Assembly: GCA_026119855.1 (NCBI GenBank)
Contig: JAOWBW010000364.1
Location: 992,001-1,056,000 of the forward strand
Origin: Campanula takesimana
Taxonomy: Eukaryota; Streptophyta; Magnoliopsida; Asterales; Campanulaceae
Direction: 5' to 3'
Length of the DNA stretch: 64,000 bases
Shown here: piece by piece, positions 1-10,243 of the stretch
Layout: each line of letters starts with the position of its first letter
Numbering within the stretch: position 1 is the stretch's first letter
Position numbers and translations under genes: made by a program
The notes under the pieces: generated by a model
Seen by the model: only the letters and a program-made list of their open reading frames with translations
The model's database searches: none
Told to the model about the DNA's origin: nothing

Positions 1-539
1 TGCTGTTTCAGACTGCTGCCGTCGAGTTGAGTTGGATTCTTTGGAAAGAAAGAAAAATAGAAAAATAAGAAGTGAAAAGAAAGTGGGACTTTTACTTTTC
101 CTATGATGATAGCCCCTTCTATTTTTCTTTTCTTTGATTTTTTTTTTTGCACACCCTTTTCTTTGCCTAGGCCGCCCTTGCGGGTTTTCAACCAAGCGGG
201 CTTCTTTTTTTGTGCTTTTACTCTGATTTTAGCCTAAACCGCCCATTGTGGGTTTCGACCTAGCGAGCCTCTTTTTTTATATATACATTTACATATTGAA
301 ATGTGGGGCAAGATGAGCCCCTAGTTCACTTTCGCCTTTAGGAGGTAGAAGTCATGGAGGGGGTTTGAATAGCCCCTTGAATTTGGTTGACATCTTCGTG
401 GGGAGACAGACAGCCCCCGGTGCATCGTCAGGGAACGGACAGCTTCTATGATTGTACGGACACTTCTTCGATGGTGATCAGCTCTGCGTCGTCGTCTTCT
501 TCATGGGAAGATGGAAGTGTATATGAGGATTATTTAGGT
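1..539 (-). other. Tat-1 3' noncoding tail with shared 'GCCTAGGC' block
   Basis: This is noncoding sequence downstream of gag in element orientation. A block with 'tgcctaggccgcccttgcgg' followed by 'gcgggcttc' (about 165-205), and a diverged second copy at about 228-272, recur in Tat-3 (about 18330-18460) and, inverted, in Tat-5 (about 59445-59570). Pyrimidine runs separate them. I see no protein-coding signal here. Confidence 0.55.
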
Positions 540-870
540 GGGTGTACACAATGGGTGTACACAGTGGGTGTACACAGGGTGAATATATGGAAGGTACACT
601 TAGTTGGTGTATACGAGGGATATATATATGGAGGGTTCACACAGTGGGTGTACACGAGGGATATATATGGGGGGTTCATACAGTGGGTGTACACAAGGGA
701 TATATATATGGAGGGTGCACACAGTGGGTGTACACGAGGGGTGTATATATAGGTGGTTTACACAGCGGGTGTACAAAAGGGGAGTATATATGGAGGGTGC
801 ACACAGCGGGTGTACACGAGGGATATATATGGAGGGTGCACACAGCGAGTGTGTACACAAAGGGGGTAGG
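540..870. repeat. 40-bp minisatellite, about 8 copies
   Basis: A unit of about 40 bp built from 'gggtgtacac', 'gggatatatatgga' and 'gggttcacacagt' is repeated with small changes. It lies in the Tat-1 tail. Several overlapping reading frames cross it because the sequence is repetitive, and none looks like a gene. Between this array and the next one there is only AT-rich sequence. Confidence 0.85.
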
Positions 871-1140
871 TTTAGAGAAGGTATATAGAAACAAGAAAAC
901 GATTCGATTGATCAAAGCATTTGTTATTTTGAGACTAATTGTTTGTTAAGTTATGTATGGTGGTTTGTGGGTCCATTTACCTTTTAATGGGTCTTCAATA
1001 ACGAATATATTTGCGATTAATTCGTCAGATAAAGATATATCAATCAATTGTCAATTGAAATTAATACAATTTTCATGGAATTGATTTATGTATGCAAGAT
1101 TATGTCTCAAGTCTAGAGAGAAAAGAAATAAAGACACTTT

Positions 1141-1275
1141 TATTGCGACTAAAGACTTAAATTAACTAGTCCGAGGTGGACTTTAACAATCTAACTAATG
1201 TTCGGGGTGGACCTTTGCTAGTAAAAATAAAAGACTAATGTCCAAGGTGGACTTTGACTGAAAGACTCTCTAGGT
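1141..1275. repeat. Short tandem repeat, about 3 copies
   Basis: A diverged unit of about 40-45 bp centred on 'ctaatgtccaaggtggactt' appears three times. A (TA)n tract follows at about 1306-1322 and cuts into the end of the gag remnant. Confidence 0.6.
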
Positions 1276-1305
1276 CCTACGAAGACGGAAAGTCTTTTTT
1301 TTTAT

Positions 1306-2127
1306 CTATATATATATATATATTTTAGAAGGAGGTAGCCCCGGTGTAGCTTCTTGCTTACTTGGACTTCCTCTACGAGCATGCATTCCTCTGGCGGTGA
1401 TGGTTCCAATATCAATGTGGCTTTGGATCTTCCTCTTCAGTTGGAGGCAATTCTCGGTGTCATGTCCGACGTATTGGTGATATTTGCAATATTTGGAGGG
1501 ATCCAAGTCTTGTCTTGCAAAGTTTGGTTTGTAGTTGAGTAGGGGAGACAACTTGCCTGCTTGAACTAGACTTTTGAAGTACTTGTCTAATGGCATACCC
1601 AAATCATGGAACTCACGCTCTTCCTTCTTGTCATGAACCATCTTGGAGGGTGGTTTAGGCACTGGTATTCCTTGATGATGAGTAGCCATAGAAGGCATCC
1701 TGACGGGGAAAGTCTGTGGTGATCTATACATTTGGGGAGTGTACGGGTGTTGAAACTGAGCATGAGGGAGAGTGCGGTTGAGGTACTCGTAGATTCCATA
1801 AATGTCAAACTGGAGATGTTTCTCAGTGTCCTTTAGGGCTTTGTACATCACTTTTTGGAAGAGGTCTGTTTGCTTGAGGAGAACAGTCTTAAAGAAGGCT
1901 TCTTGCTTGTCGAGAGTGGTTCTGGAGAGGGTTGATTGCTCTTTGAGGATGGTCTCATAGTGGGCTGCTTGCTTGTCGAGGATAGTCTTATAGAAGGCTT
2001 CTTTCTTATTGAGAGCGGTGTTGAGGTGGCCTATTTGCTCGTTGAGAACGGTTTTGGGGTGGAGAGTTGTCTCGAGACCTTGGGTGGTAGCTTCGGTTGT
2101 GACTGTGTTGATCCCTTCGGCAGACAT
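1306..2127 (-). pseudogene. Tat-type gag remnant with hendecad coiled coil and CHHC knuckle
   Basis: A 273-codon open frame starts at an ATG. Residues 26-102 are seven consecutive 11-residue repeats (pattern T-x-L-x-K-Q...), a hendecad array expected to form a coiled coil. A proline-rich linker follows. Near residues 174-198 is a block ('DLGMPLDKYFKSLVQAGKL') resembling the segment before the knuckle in plant Tat gags. At residues 214-227 there is a C-x2-H-x4-H-x4-C knuckle followed by 'LQLKRKIQSHID', also typical. The main capsid-like domain seen in Tat-4 gag (around 'KFDGTG') is absent. The frame ends in lysine/isoleucine/tyrosine codons made by a TA microsatellite, so the C terminus is not original. 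Gag would form the particle shell and bind RNA. Whether this short form is expressed is unknown. Confidence 0.7.
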
Positions 2128-2286
2128 GATATAGGATTCTGTAGTGGTTGTGGAGAAGTTAAGTCTTTGAATTAAATTAGAATTATAATTAATGACAAGG
2201 AATTGTTATAAAATCATTTTTATAAAAGACTCGATCTCCCGCATTTTTGAAATGTTCTTTGAATTAAAAGACCAAAAGTTTGACTG

Positions 2287-2362
2287 GGCCGGAGCTGCCA
2301 ACATTCCCCTTACCATGCGGGAGAGGTCCCACATAACGAGAGGCTCAGGTAACCATAGTTCG
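2287..2362 (-). other. Tat stem-loop motif, expanded and diverged copy
   Basis: On the minus strand this reads GAACTATGG ... CCTGAGCCTCTC ... AAGGGGAATGTTGGCA. It matches the expanded copy in Tat-3 (20213-20282) in order and spacing. The outer arms have decayed (CTATG against TGTTG). It lies upstream of the gag remnant in element orientation. Confidence 0.55.
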
Positions 2363-2499
2363 TGTTATGTAAAACAAGTGGGATAGTGACCGGAGAGGTC
2401 AGTGATTTTGAAAACCATAAGTATTAGAAGATGACCGTAGAGGTCTAAAAGTAAGGGGAGATGACTCGGTCCTTGGTTAGGTATAAGTGGAGGGACCCT

Positions 2500-3190
2500 A
2501 GGTAAGGGTGGTTTTTCTACTTGAAGTCGGGTAAGGTTTGACATGGGTAGGCCAAGAGGTAGGTCGTCTAAGATCGGCTAGCTTGACTAAAGGTGGGGTC
2601 AAGATGAAGGATTGACCTAGATGGGTCAAAATGGCGGGTTGACTTAGATGGGTCGAGGTAGAGGTTTGACCTAAACGGGTCAAGGTGACGGGTTGACCTA
2701 GATGGGTCGAGGTGACGGGTTGACCTAGATGGGTCGAGGACGGATTGCCCTAGACGGGTTGGAAATGGATTGACCTAGATGGGTCGGAGACGGGTTGACC
2801 TAAATGGGTCGGAGGCGGGTTAACCTAAGTTGGTTGAGGTAGGGTTGACCTAAGCGAGTCAAGGCATGGGTTGATTGAACTAGATGGGTCAATGATAGGT
2901 AGGTTGACCTAAGCGGGTCGAAGTTGACTTAGGAGATCAAAGGTTGACTAGATGGGTCTAGGGTAGACTAGGTTGACCTAGATGGGTCGAAGGTTGACTA
3001 GAATTTATCTAAGGTAGACTAGGTTGACCTAGACGGGTCGAAGGTTGACTAGAATTGATCTAAGGTAGACTAGGTTGACCTAGACGGGTCGAGATGATGG
3101 GTTGACCTAGATGGGTCAAGATGACGGGTTGACCTAAACGAGTCGAGATGACGGGTTGACCTAGACGGGTCGAAGGTTGACTAGAGTTGA
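2500..3190. repeat. 27-bp TTGACC-rich tandem array in Tat-1 leader
   Basis: Irregular repeats of 'gggttgacctagatgggtcg' with short spacers, more than 20 copies. Almost every copy carries TTGACC or TTGACT on the plus strand, the W-box core recognised by WRKY transcription factors. In element terms this is the untranslated leader between PBS and gag. From 3191 to 3714 the leader continues with no recognisable feature. Confidence 0.85.
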
Positions 3191-3714
3191 TCTGTGGTAG
3201 ACTCATGCAGCATGATGAATAATTTTAGTTAAGATTAAGATTACTTGTTTTTGATAAGTGTTCTTAACTCGATCAAGGTGCATGGTTTAGAAACGAACAA
3301 GGTTTAACCTCAACCGCTCGCAAACGAACACGGTGAGTTAGATAGGCCAGGTAACACGAAGATAGAGGAGACAGGATCACCAAAATCTGTGCACTCAGCG
3401 GAGTATACGGAGTAGGGTGTGCAGTGTGACACGGACTAGTGGTAGTGTGCCATTTGATTACGTATTTTTAGGAATGATATGCAATGCACGAGAAAAGTCT
3501 ACTAGCATAACAATTCATATTAACAGAGTTTAAACATGAAATAAACATAAGCAGAGCAGATCTACAACATTTAAACATGCTTTGAACACAAAAATCTGCA
3601 GAAGTGCAGCTATTAAAGAAGAGAGTGCCCGGGGTAGTTAGAACACATACAAAAATCATGAAGTAAATGAAAGTTAGACCCTCTTATGTTTTGAAAAAGG
3701 TTTTCAAAAACAAG

Positions 3715-3732
3715 TCCCCAGCAGAGTCGCCA
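3715..3732 (-). promoter_or_regulatory. Primer-binding site of Tat-1 (Arg-tRNA type)
   Basis: TCCCCAGCAGAGTCGCCA on the plus strand equals the 3' end of plant tRNA-Arg (ACG) as I recall it, with one difference, including the CCA tail. It is separated from the LTR by one base. Its direction shows the element reads leftwards. Confidence 0.8.
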
Positions 3733-3940
3733 CTGTGAATACGCCCGATTGAAAATATAGAGTCGCCACGTTGTTTTATTTGTAGTTAAAACATTGCAAA
3801 AACCATTTATGAGAATAGTAGGGGTCGGGGGTCAAATTACAATAAGAGAAGAATATTAATGTAATCACTCCTATTGCCCGACGAATCGGTCTTTCTATCA
3901 TGATCAATGTGTGTGTGTGTGTGTTAGTGTTTGAGACCGG

Positions 3941-3995
3941 ATCTGAAGATTGCCTACATTCTTCTCATCATGAGAAGCTCAAGTCGGTGTAGTTC
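3941..3995 (-). other. Tat stem-loop motif inside the Tat-1 LTR
   Basis: On the minus strand: GAACTACA, then CCGACTTGAG, then the inner hairpin TTCTCAT-G-ATGAGAA, then TGTAGGCAA. The outer arms are CTACA/TGTAG instead of the usual CTACG/CGTAG, so both sides changed together. Confidence 0.65.
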
Positions 3996-4614
3996 ATTGA
4001 TAATTAGAATACGGAGAGATGAAGCGGGATCATGCATATAGAGGGGGAACACTAGAGTTAGAAGTAGTTCCTAGATCATATTAGGGTTTAATGAAACCCT
4101 AGGATCATCATTGGCTATGGCATGTGCACATAAATAGGGATTAAAACATTAGATCTGATACGTTATGCATGGATAAGTCTTAGATCTAGCATAATAACAA
4201 GAACATCATGAATACATATGAATGAACACATAAGCATGAAGATCGCTTCCCTAAATATAGCATTATGTAAGTAATATGTGACCTAGATCTAGCGCGGATT
4301 TCGTGGAAACCCTAGATCATCATCGGTCACGAATATGAATGATGAACAAAACCCTAGATCTAACAATATATGAATGAATATAATAGATCTAAGTAATTAA
4401 GTAGTAAGAACGCGTTACCAAACCGATTAAAGAGGCTTCGAAGGTTGAATCTTCAATCCTTTGGTTGATGGTGGTGTTGAATCTCTTTGATGATCAAAGA
4501 GGTATCAAAGAGAGGCTTTGAGAGTGTTTTGAGAGAGAAGTAGAGAGGCTGGGAATCACTTCTGTGAGGATTTTCCCGTAGGTTCATTGTGATCAAATGG
4601 CTGAGAGGAGGGGT

Positions 4615-4624
4615 CTATTTATAG
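4615..4624 (-). promoter_or_regulatory. TATA box of the Tat-1 LTR
   Basis: CTATAAATAG on the minus strand, within the LTR, with C-rich sequence downstream. It is the likely transcription start region of the element. Confidence 0.55.
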
Positions 4625-4904
4625 GGAAAAAATAGGGAAAAGACACACTGGCCGCACAGCCCAAAAGTGGCCGCACGGCTACCTTCTCCAGATTTCGTGA
4701 TTAGAACGATCTCATCAAATCCTTATCGGTTTGTTCTCGGGATTTCATCAATATCCTGATGGAATTCGATCTAGAACTGGTTTCGTCTATCAGGAAGTTT
4801 GGAAATCTATCGGATAAGTCCCTGTCAGGTTTTTCTTGCCTAAAAGGTCCTCGGAGGCTCCTATACGTCGAGGAAGTCCTTGATCTTCAGATCGTTTACT
4901 AACA

Positions 4905-5039
4905 TAAACGCACAACTACGGTTAGTATTCTAAATTCAACTTGATATTAATTTTATCATCATGAATGGATCTTGGGGCTTAGGGTTTTATTGATTTCTTT
5001 TGCCGTCTTCCGTTGCGCATGGACCCTCAAAACCCAACA
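4905..5039 (+). repeat. Cop-1 5' LTR remnant
   Basis: The last 135 bp of the LTR, ending ...AACCCAACA. Its first part matches the end of the downstream LTR from 36007 (TAAACGCACAACTACGGTTA). The rest of this LTR is beyond Tat-1, outside the window. Confidence 0.8.
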
Positions 5040-5040
5040 G

Positions 5041-5053
5041 TGGTATCAGAGCC
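5041..5053 (+). promoter_or_regulatory. Primer-binding site of Cop-1 (initiator Met-tRNA)
   Basis: TGGTATCAGAGCC, the standard initiator tRNA-Met complement, one base after the LTR end. Confidence 0.9.
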
Positions 5054-6615
5054 CCGTTCATGTATGGTTATTTTAATATTATCATGTTAAATATATGATT
5101 TGCTTATATGATCTAGCATGATGTGAATTTAGAATAAGGGATTTATGTGAATTGTTTGGTGAAACAATTATATATTTGATATAGTATGATTATGAACAAG
5201 TTTTTCAAGTTGCGTGATTAATATGATTAATCTATTTATCGGATCATCAATCTTTTTAATTGGATTATTGAATTGATGATTCTTGATCTTTAAGAACAAA
5301 TTGTTTGTTCTTAGGGTTTGATGTTTATGATAATTTGATTAACATAAATAGTTGAATTCTTAAAAGATCAAGATTTGATAAATAGCGATCGTGCGGTTCA
5401 CGTGCAATGCACGTTTTCGTGCAGATTACGTGCAGCGCACGTGCAGTCCAGAAGTTTGTGCAGAATTTTCGTGCAGTTCGCGTGCAACGCACGAATTCAT
5501 ACAGATTTTTCGTGCAGTTCGCGTGCAGTGCAGATTTCTGAATTCATGCTTTTCAGACTTGGATATGCATTATATAATACGTATTGTTCATGGAATTGTA
5601 TTCTATGAAGTAATGTATTCTTAATAGAGTTGGACTCTATAAAAGAATTCATTATTCAATATGTATTATACCTAGAGTGGGACTCTATGAAAATCTAAAA
5701 TTCATAATTATATTCACGTAGTATCCATTCATTAATTAATTGGATTAATTGTACCTTTGTTATTCGCGTTGCTATATGAAAAGAACCTTCTTGAAAAATT
5801 TAAGTCATGTGCCAACCCATGATAGACACTTGTAAGTACACCGGGTAGTTTTGTGTGGGCTCTGCCAAAGCGAGGTGCATTGATTCTATCAGTGTATGAG
5901 CAAGATGAGTGAATGAGAGTTTCCTATGCGTCTATCATGGTTTGACTTAATTAGGCTATCATAAGGGTTATGGGCCTAAGGCACAAGATGAGATTAAAAC
6001 ACGTTTGACATAAGATGTCTAACAATCTCATAAAGGATCTAAGAGTCACATATGATGTGATTGATAAAAGTTATCTACCTAATTAATTTAATTTTGAGCA
6101 GTATCGCCAAAGCGTACTTGAAATTAAATTAAAGTTGGATCTTAACCCACATAAATTATATTATACAATTGTTGTATATGAAGGTTATATAATTTACTGG
6201 GAGTATTTATGAAATACAAATAATTTATCTCTTAAATGATTGATATGAAATATAAGTGTATATTTATTTGCATATTCTGGATGATCAAAGAAAGAGAATG
6301 GTAGTGAGACTACCACATAGGATATTTATATTATAAAATTATTCTTTCTACTTTTAATTATTGGGTATTGGATACCGGATATGAATCCCACATTTGTATA
6401 AATGTGCAACAATTGTTCGTAGAATACTTACGAAGTGACTTTACTCATTAAGTAGAAGATATTATTTTATTATAAGATAATGAAAGATATTTATTTCTTA
6501 TTGAGAATAAGAAAGTGCTTTATTTATTATGATTTACTTTATTGTATTGTTAAATCATATAAATAAATCTAATATCCTATATCTTGAATAACAAAATAAT
6601 ATATAAGGCTATAAC
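5054..6615 (+). other. Cop-1 leader and decayed gag region
   Basis: AT-rich sequence with no readable gag. At about 5388-5545 there is a cluster of short dyads (CGTGCAATGCACG, GCGTGCAACGCACG and relatives) that produces two overlapping open frames of 77 codons, which are repeat artefacts. The rest up to the solo LTR shows stops in all frames and no known domain. Confidence 0.5.
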
Positions 6616-8775
6616 TGTCGCGACCGCGACCCCGCTGGCCCGGAGTACGCGAACTGGACGTCGACTTAAACAATAAACTCTAAAATAATGAAGATAAAAA
6701 TTTCCTTTTATACCAAAAGATGATAACACAAAAGTTTTGAAATCCAACTTGAACAACAAAATATAAACTAGTGTAAGCTCCATAAGCTTACACCCAAAAT
6801 AATAAAATATACAAATTCTAATGACGTCAAGTTTGGTACAACTATTCCCAAAAGGTTACACATTTATGTAATGTAAACCCACCAATAACAATCTGCCCAA
6901 AAAGCTCAACCCTCGCGACGTCCTCCTCGTGATCAGCGAGTCTAATCCTTTCCTCCTGGGGGGGGGGGGATTAAGGAAAAACAAAGATAAAAGAAAGGGG
7001 GTGAGATAAATCTCAATAAGTTACGAATGCAACTACATGACCTGCTATGATGCAATAAGCAATAAACAATAATAAATATCACTTAGCACATAGCATTTAT
7101 CAATTAATAGATAGCAGCGGAAATAAACAATTAACAAATGATATTAGCCAAGGTTTCCCAACTGATATAACCAAATAAAGGTCGTTGCGCAGCTTCAACA
7201 ATCAACCCAATCAACATCTTCATAGCAGCATAAAAGCTGAAGAGAATACCCCCGGTACCGGAACCAATAACAAAGTAACGTGCCAAAAAGGGCGGGAGCC
7301 ATGCCACAAAGTCATGCTCCAAAACGTCTAGCTAGAATACTCACAAAAGGAGCTAGCTCATCCCATCCAAGGCCAGTCTGGATGGGGAAAGAAGGTCCAA
7401 TGGGCGATGCTATACTGGACTTGACTTGTGCCATTATAGTATTATCCATTGCCTGACTCGATACACAAATAACCAGCTGGACTTTCAAATAAAAGCTAGG
7501 TAATAAATACTAGCTTAAATAAACAACTCATGATTCCGAAGTAAGGAACCATTCCACGTAAATCACCAAAAAGGTGCATCAACTAACAATCCATCAAAAA
7601 GATGTTCAAACGTTCCCAAATAAAGGTCAAGTAAGTCCCACAATTAAATTGCTCACAAAGGAACCAAATTCAACATTTAAGTACCCCACGATGGTCATTT
7701 AAACAAATTAGAGTGACACCCAAAGTCTATACCTAATGTACAAACCAAGCCTAAACCAAACAAAGGGGATTGCCAGGAAACAAGGGCGGGCGGACGCCTA
7801 AACAGGGGAGGGCGGGCGCCTAACCAAGGGCGGGCGGGCGCCCAGGAAGGTTCAGGCGGGCGCTCACTTGCAACAGAGGGTTAGTCGAACAAATTGGCCA
7901 TGTAGGCGGGCGCTTGGGACATCACGGGCGGTCGCCCGGAACACCACAGGCGGGCGCCCGGGAAGGAAATCTGGGTCGGAAAACTGCTGGGTTCATCAAG
8001 AATTCCTTATCCATTTCAAACATTATCGAAATCAACACTTCCAATGAGTGTAGTAATGTACCAAAACGCCATACAAGCTTATAAGGGAACTAAACAACAC
8101 CATCTATTAACCCCAAACAAGATTTAAATCCCCACATTTGAGTTATCACAAAAATCACCCAAAATAACAATAAATTCCAAATAAATTCTAAACCTTCACA
8201 AATCATCAAATAACCACTTCAAAGCTTCATATATCATCATACTAAATGGAGATGAACAATTTTAGCATATAAATGGGGGGAAAGCAACTTACCCAGATTT
8301 CTCAAAGGTGACGGAACTCGAAATTTCTTAGCTTCCTACGATTCTATCGACGATCTAAACATGTTTCAAGCTATGAGAAATGAGAGATAATGAGGGGAAG
8401 ATAGCTAGATTGAAGAGAGAAGGGAGAGAAGAAAACTTACCCAATAACCAAGGAGAGAGAGAGAGAGAGAGTATGCTGGGAATGGAGTGAGGATGAGGGA
8501 GAAGAGAGGGAGTAGTTGAATAATAATTTGAAATGTTACACTTAGGGCCCCTCCCCTACTCTACCCAATACAAATAACTCCCCACCAACAATTAAGACCC
8601 AACTCTCTACACTAGCACAATTAACCAATTAAATGCTAGGCATAAATTATTATAACACATAAAATGCACACATAATTTATTAATTAAATAATGATTTAAA
8701 CAATTAAATAAGAACTAAATAAATAATTAAATATTTATTATCTAGAAAATAGAGGCGGGTTTTCGGGTCGTGACA
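6616..8775 (-). repeat. Solo chromovirus LTR with TSD ATAAC
   Basis: It is bounded by TGTCGCGACC...GGGTCGTGACA and flanked on both sides by ATAAC (6611-6615 and 8776-8780), a perfect 5-bp duplication. It matches the reverse complement of the Chr-1 LTR at both ends, including the GTACGCGAACTGGACGTCGA block. No internal region is present, so the element was removed by LTR-LTR recombination. It contains a 12-G run (6958-6969) and GC-rich GGCGGGCGCC repeats (about 7785-7960). A (GA)n tract is at about 8455-8470. Open frames inside are chance. Confidence 0.92.
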
Positions 8776-8780
8776 ATAAC

Positions 8781-10243
8781 ATAAATAATTAAATTCTTAA
8801 GCCATTATTGTTTTAATCAAATAAATGAGAAACGCATATCTAAAATTCCATGGGAAGGAGTTTTAAAGTCATATGATTTTGAATCATGTGATATATTCAA
8901 ATCTTATTTACTTGGATCAAGACATCTTTTACGAAGAGTAGTAAAAGGCTAAATAACTTATTAGACCTAATACATGTTGATGTATATAGTCCATTAAGTA
9001 GCAATGCTAAAAGAGGATTTTGGTACTACTTGGCAAAACAATTCAAAGATTCCGATTCGATCGTGATGATGAATAATTAAACCAATTATTTGACAATCAT
9101 CTTTAAGATTGTGAAATTATTTCACAATTAACTCCACCAAGAACACCATTTTGAATGATGTGTCTAAATGGAGGAATTGAACCTTATTGGATATGGTTCA
9201 TTAGATGATAAAAGTCAAATTGATCTTCCATTATTTATTTTGGGGTTATGCATTTGAAACCGCTATAATTACACTGGTTTGAGTTCCATCAAAATAGGTT
9301 CAAAGGTACCATATGTGATATGGAATGAAAGAAAACTTGGTTTGTCTTTCATAAAGATTTAAGAAAGTGAGACTTTTGTGAAAAGACTTGTTTGGAACAA
9401 GGTCACACTTAAATCTAATAAATGTATTTTCATGAGATATCCTAAGGAAACTTGAGGATATTATTTTACTTCTAAGAAATAAATAGTTTGTTGGCGATGG
9501 TACTTTTCTAGATAAATTGTTTATCTCTAAAAGAACCAGTGGGAGTAAAATATATCTCGAATGGTTCGAGACCTAGAAAATAACATAGAACCTTAGATGG
9601 AAGTTGAACAAAATTTCGCAAGGAGTTGTGAAAATTCGTTCAAGTTACACAAGTTACTTGCATATATGATAGGATACAATCTATAATAAGAAATATTGGA
9701 TTTTTCGTAATAGAAAGTTTTGAGGTAAAGTTCATTGAGAATGACACATTTACTACCTATCAAAAATTCAATGTCCGCTCCATAATTAGATTAATGGCTT
9801 GGAGTCATAAAATCTAAAAGGCAATCTATGTATAATAATCAAGTTTGGAACTTGATCATTCTAACCTAAGGTGTAAAAACAAAAGGATGGAATTGAGTTT
9901 TCTTGGAGAAAACTAACATTGGTAGCAAGGTACATACTAATTAAGCAAGACTAAATGTGAAAAGGTTGACTCATATTTCGACTATGATGAAACATTCTCA
10001 CTCGTAGTCATGTTTTAAGATATCAGAATTCTCATTATCACATCTTCATATTTGGAATATGAAATTTGATAAATGGATGTCAAAACAGATTCCCTTAACG
10101 GGAACTCACTAAAGGATGTATTGGATACAACCTAAAGGTTTTGATAGTCTAGAAATTCTAATAAAGTATGTAAGTTGCAGAAATCCATGGGATGGATTGA
10201 AGCAAGCTTCTTGGAGTTGAAACAATCATTTTGATAAAGTGTT
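8781..10243 (+). pseudogene. Cop-1 integrase to reverse transcriptase, first part (decayed)
   Basis: Translated piecewise in shifting frames it shows Ty1/copia pol landmarks. These are 'QLTPPRTP' of the integrase core near 9130, 'PYVIWNERK' near 9310, 'KSNKCIFMRYPKET' near 9410, and reverse-transcriptase pieces around 9905-10230 (an intact version would run from the 'ALVAKGYTQ' region to the 'YGLKQASR.W' region). Stops and frameshifts occur every few dozen codons. The coding sequence is cut at 10243 by Tat-2 and resumes at 33614. It would have encoded the enzymes copying and inserting the element and is certainly inactive. Confidence 0.8.

Larger units (their letters stand above)
1..4904 (-). 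mobile_element. Tat-1: partial Tat/Ogre-like Ty3/gypsy element, reverse orientation
   Basis: Seen: reading leftwards from the right edge there is an LTR, an Arg-tRNA-type PBS, a leader with tandem repeats, a gag remnant, and a tail with further repeats that runs off the window. The tail contains a block (about 140-270) that is also present in Tat-3 and Tat-5. No protease, reverse transcriptase or integrase is visible after gag, so this copy is either internally deleted or non-autonomous. Its right end interrupts the 5' LTR of Cop-1, which resumes at TAAACGCACAAC exactly as in the Cop-1 3' LTR. The partner LTR and left TSD lie outside the window. The Tat lineage assignment is inferred from PBS, gag zinc-knuckle type and shared noncoding motifs. 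Confidence 0.75.
3734..4904 (-). repeat. LTR of Tat-1 (5' LTR in element orientation)
   Basis: It begins TGTGAATACG next to the PBS and ends ...TTTACTAACA where Cop-1 sequence resumes, giving TG...CA-type ends. It contains a TATA box (4615-4624), GC-rich GGCCGCAC repeats at about 4650-4680 just upstream of it, a (GT)n tract (about 3909-3924), a stem-loop motif (3941-3995) and a PBS-like decamer (3760-3769). With the second LTR missing, the right boundary is inferred from the Cop-1 alignment. Confidence 0.65.

Noticed and set aside
3715..3732. Possible tRNA-Arg genes at the Arg-like 18-mers (also 22653-22670 and 55501-55518)
   Set aside because: Only the tRNA 3' end with CCA is present, next to LTR ends. 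Nuclear tRNA genes do not encode CCA, so these are primer-binding sites.
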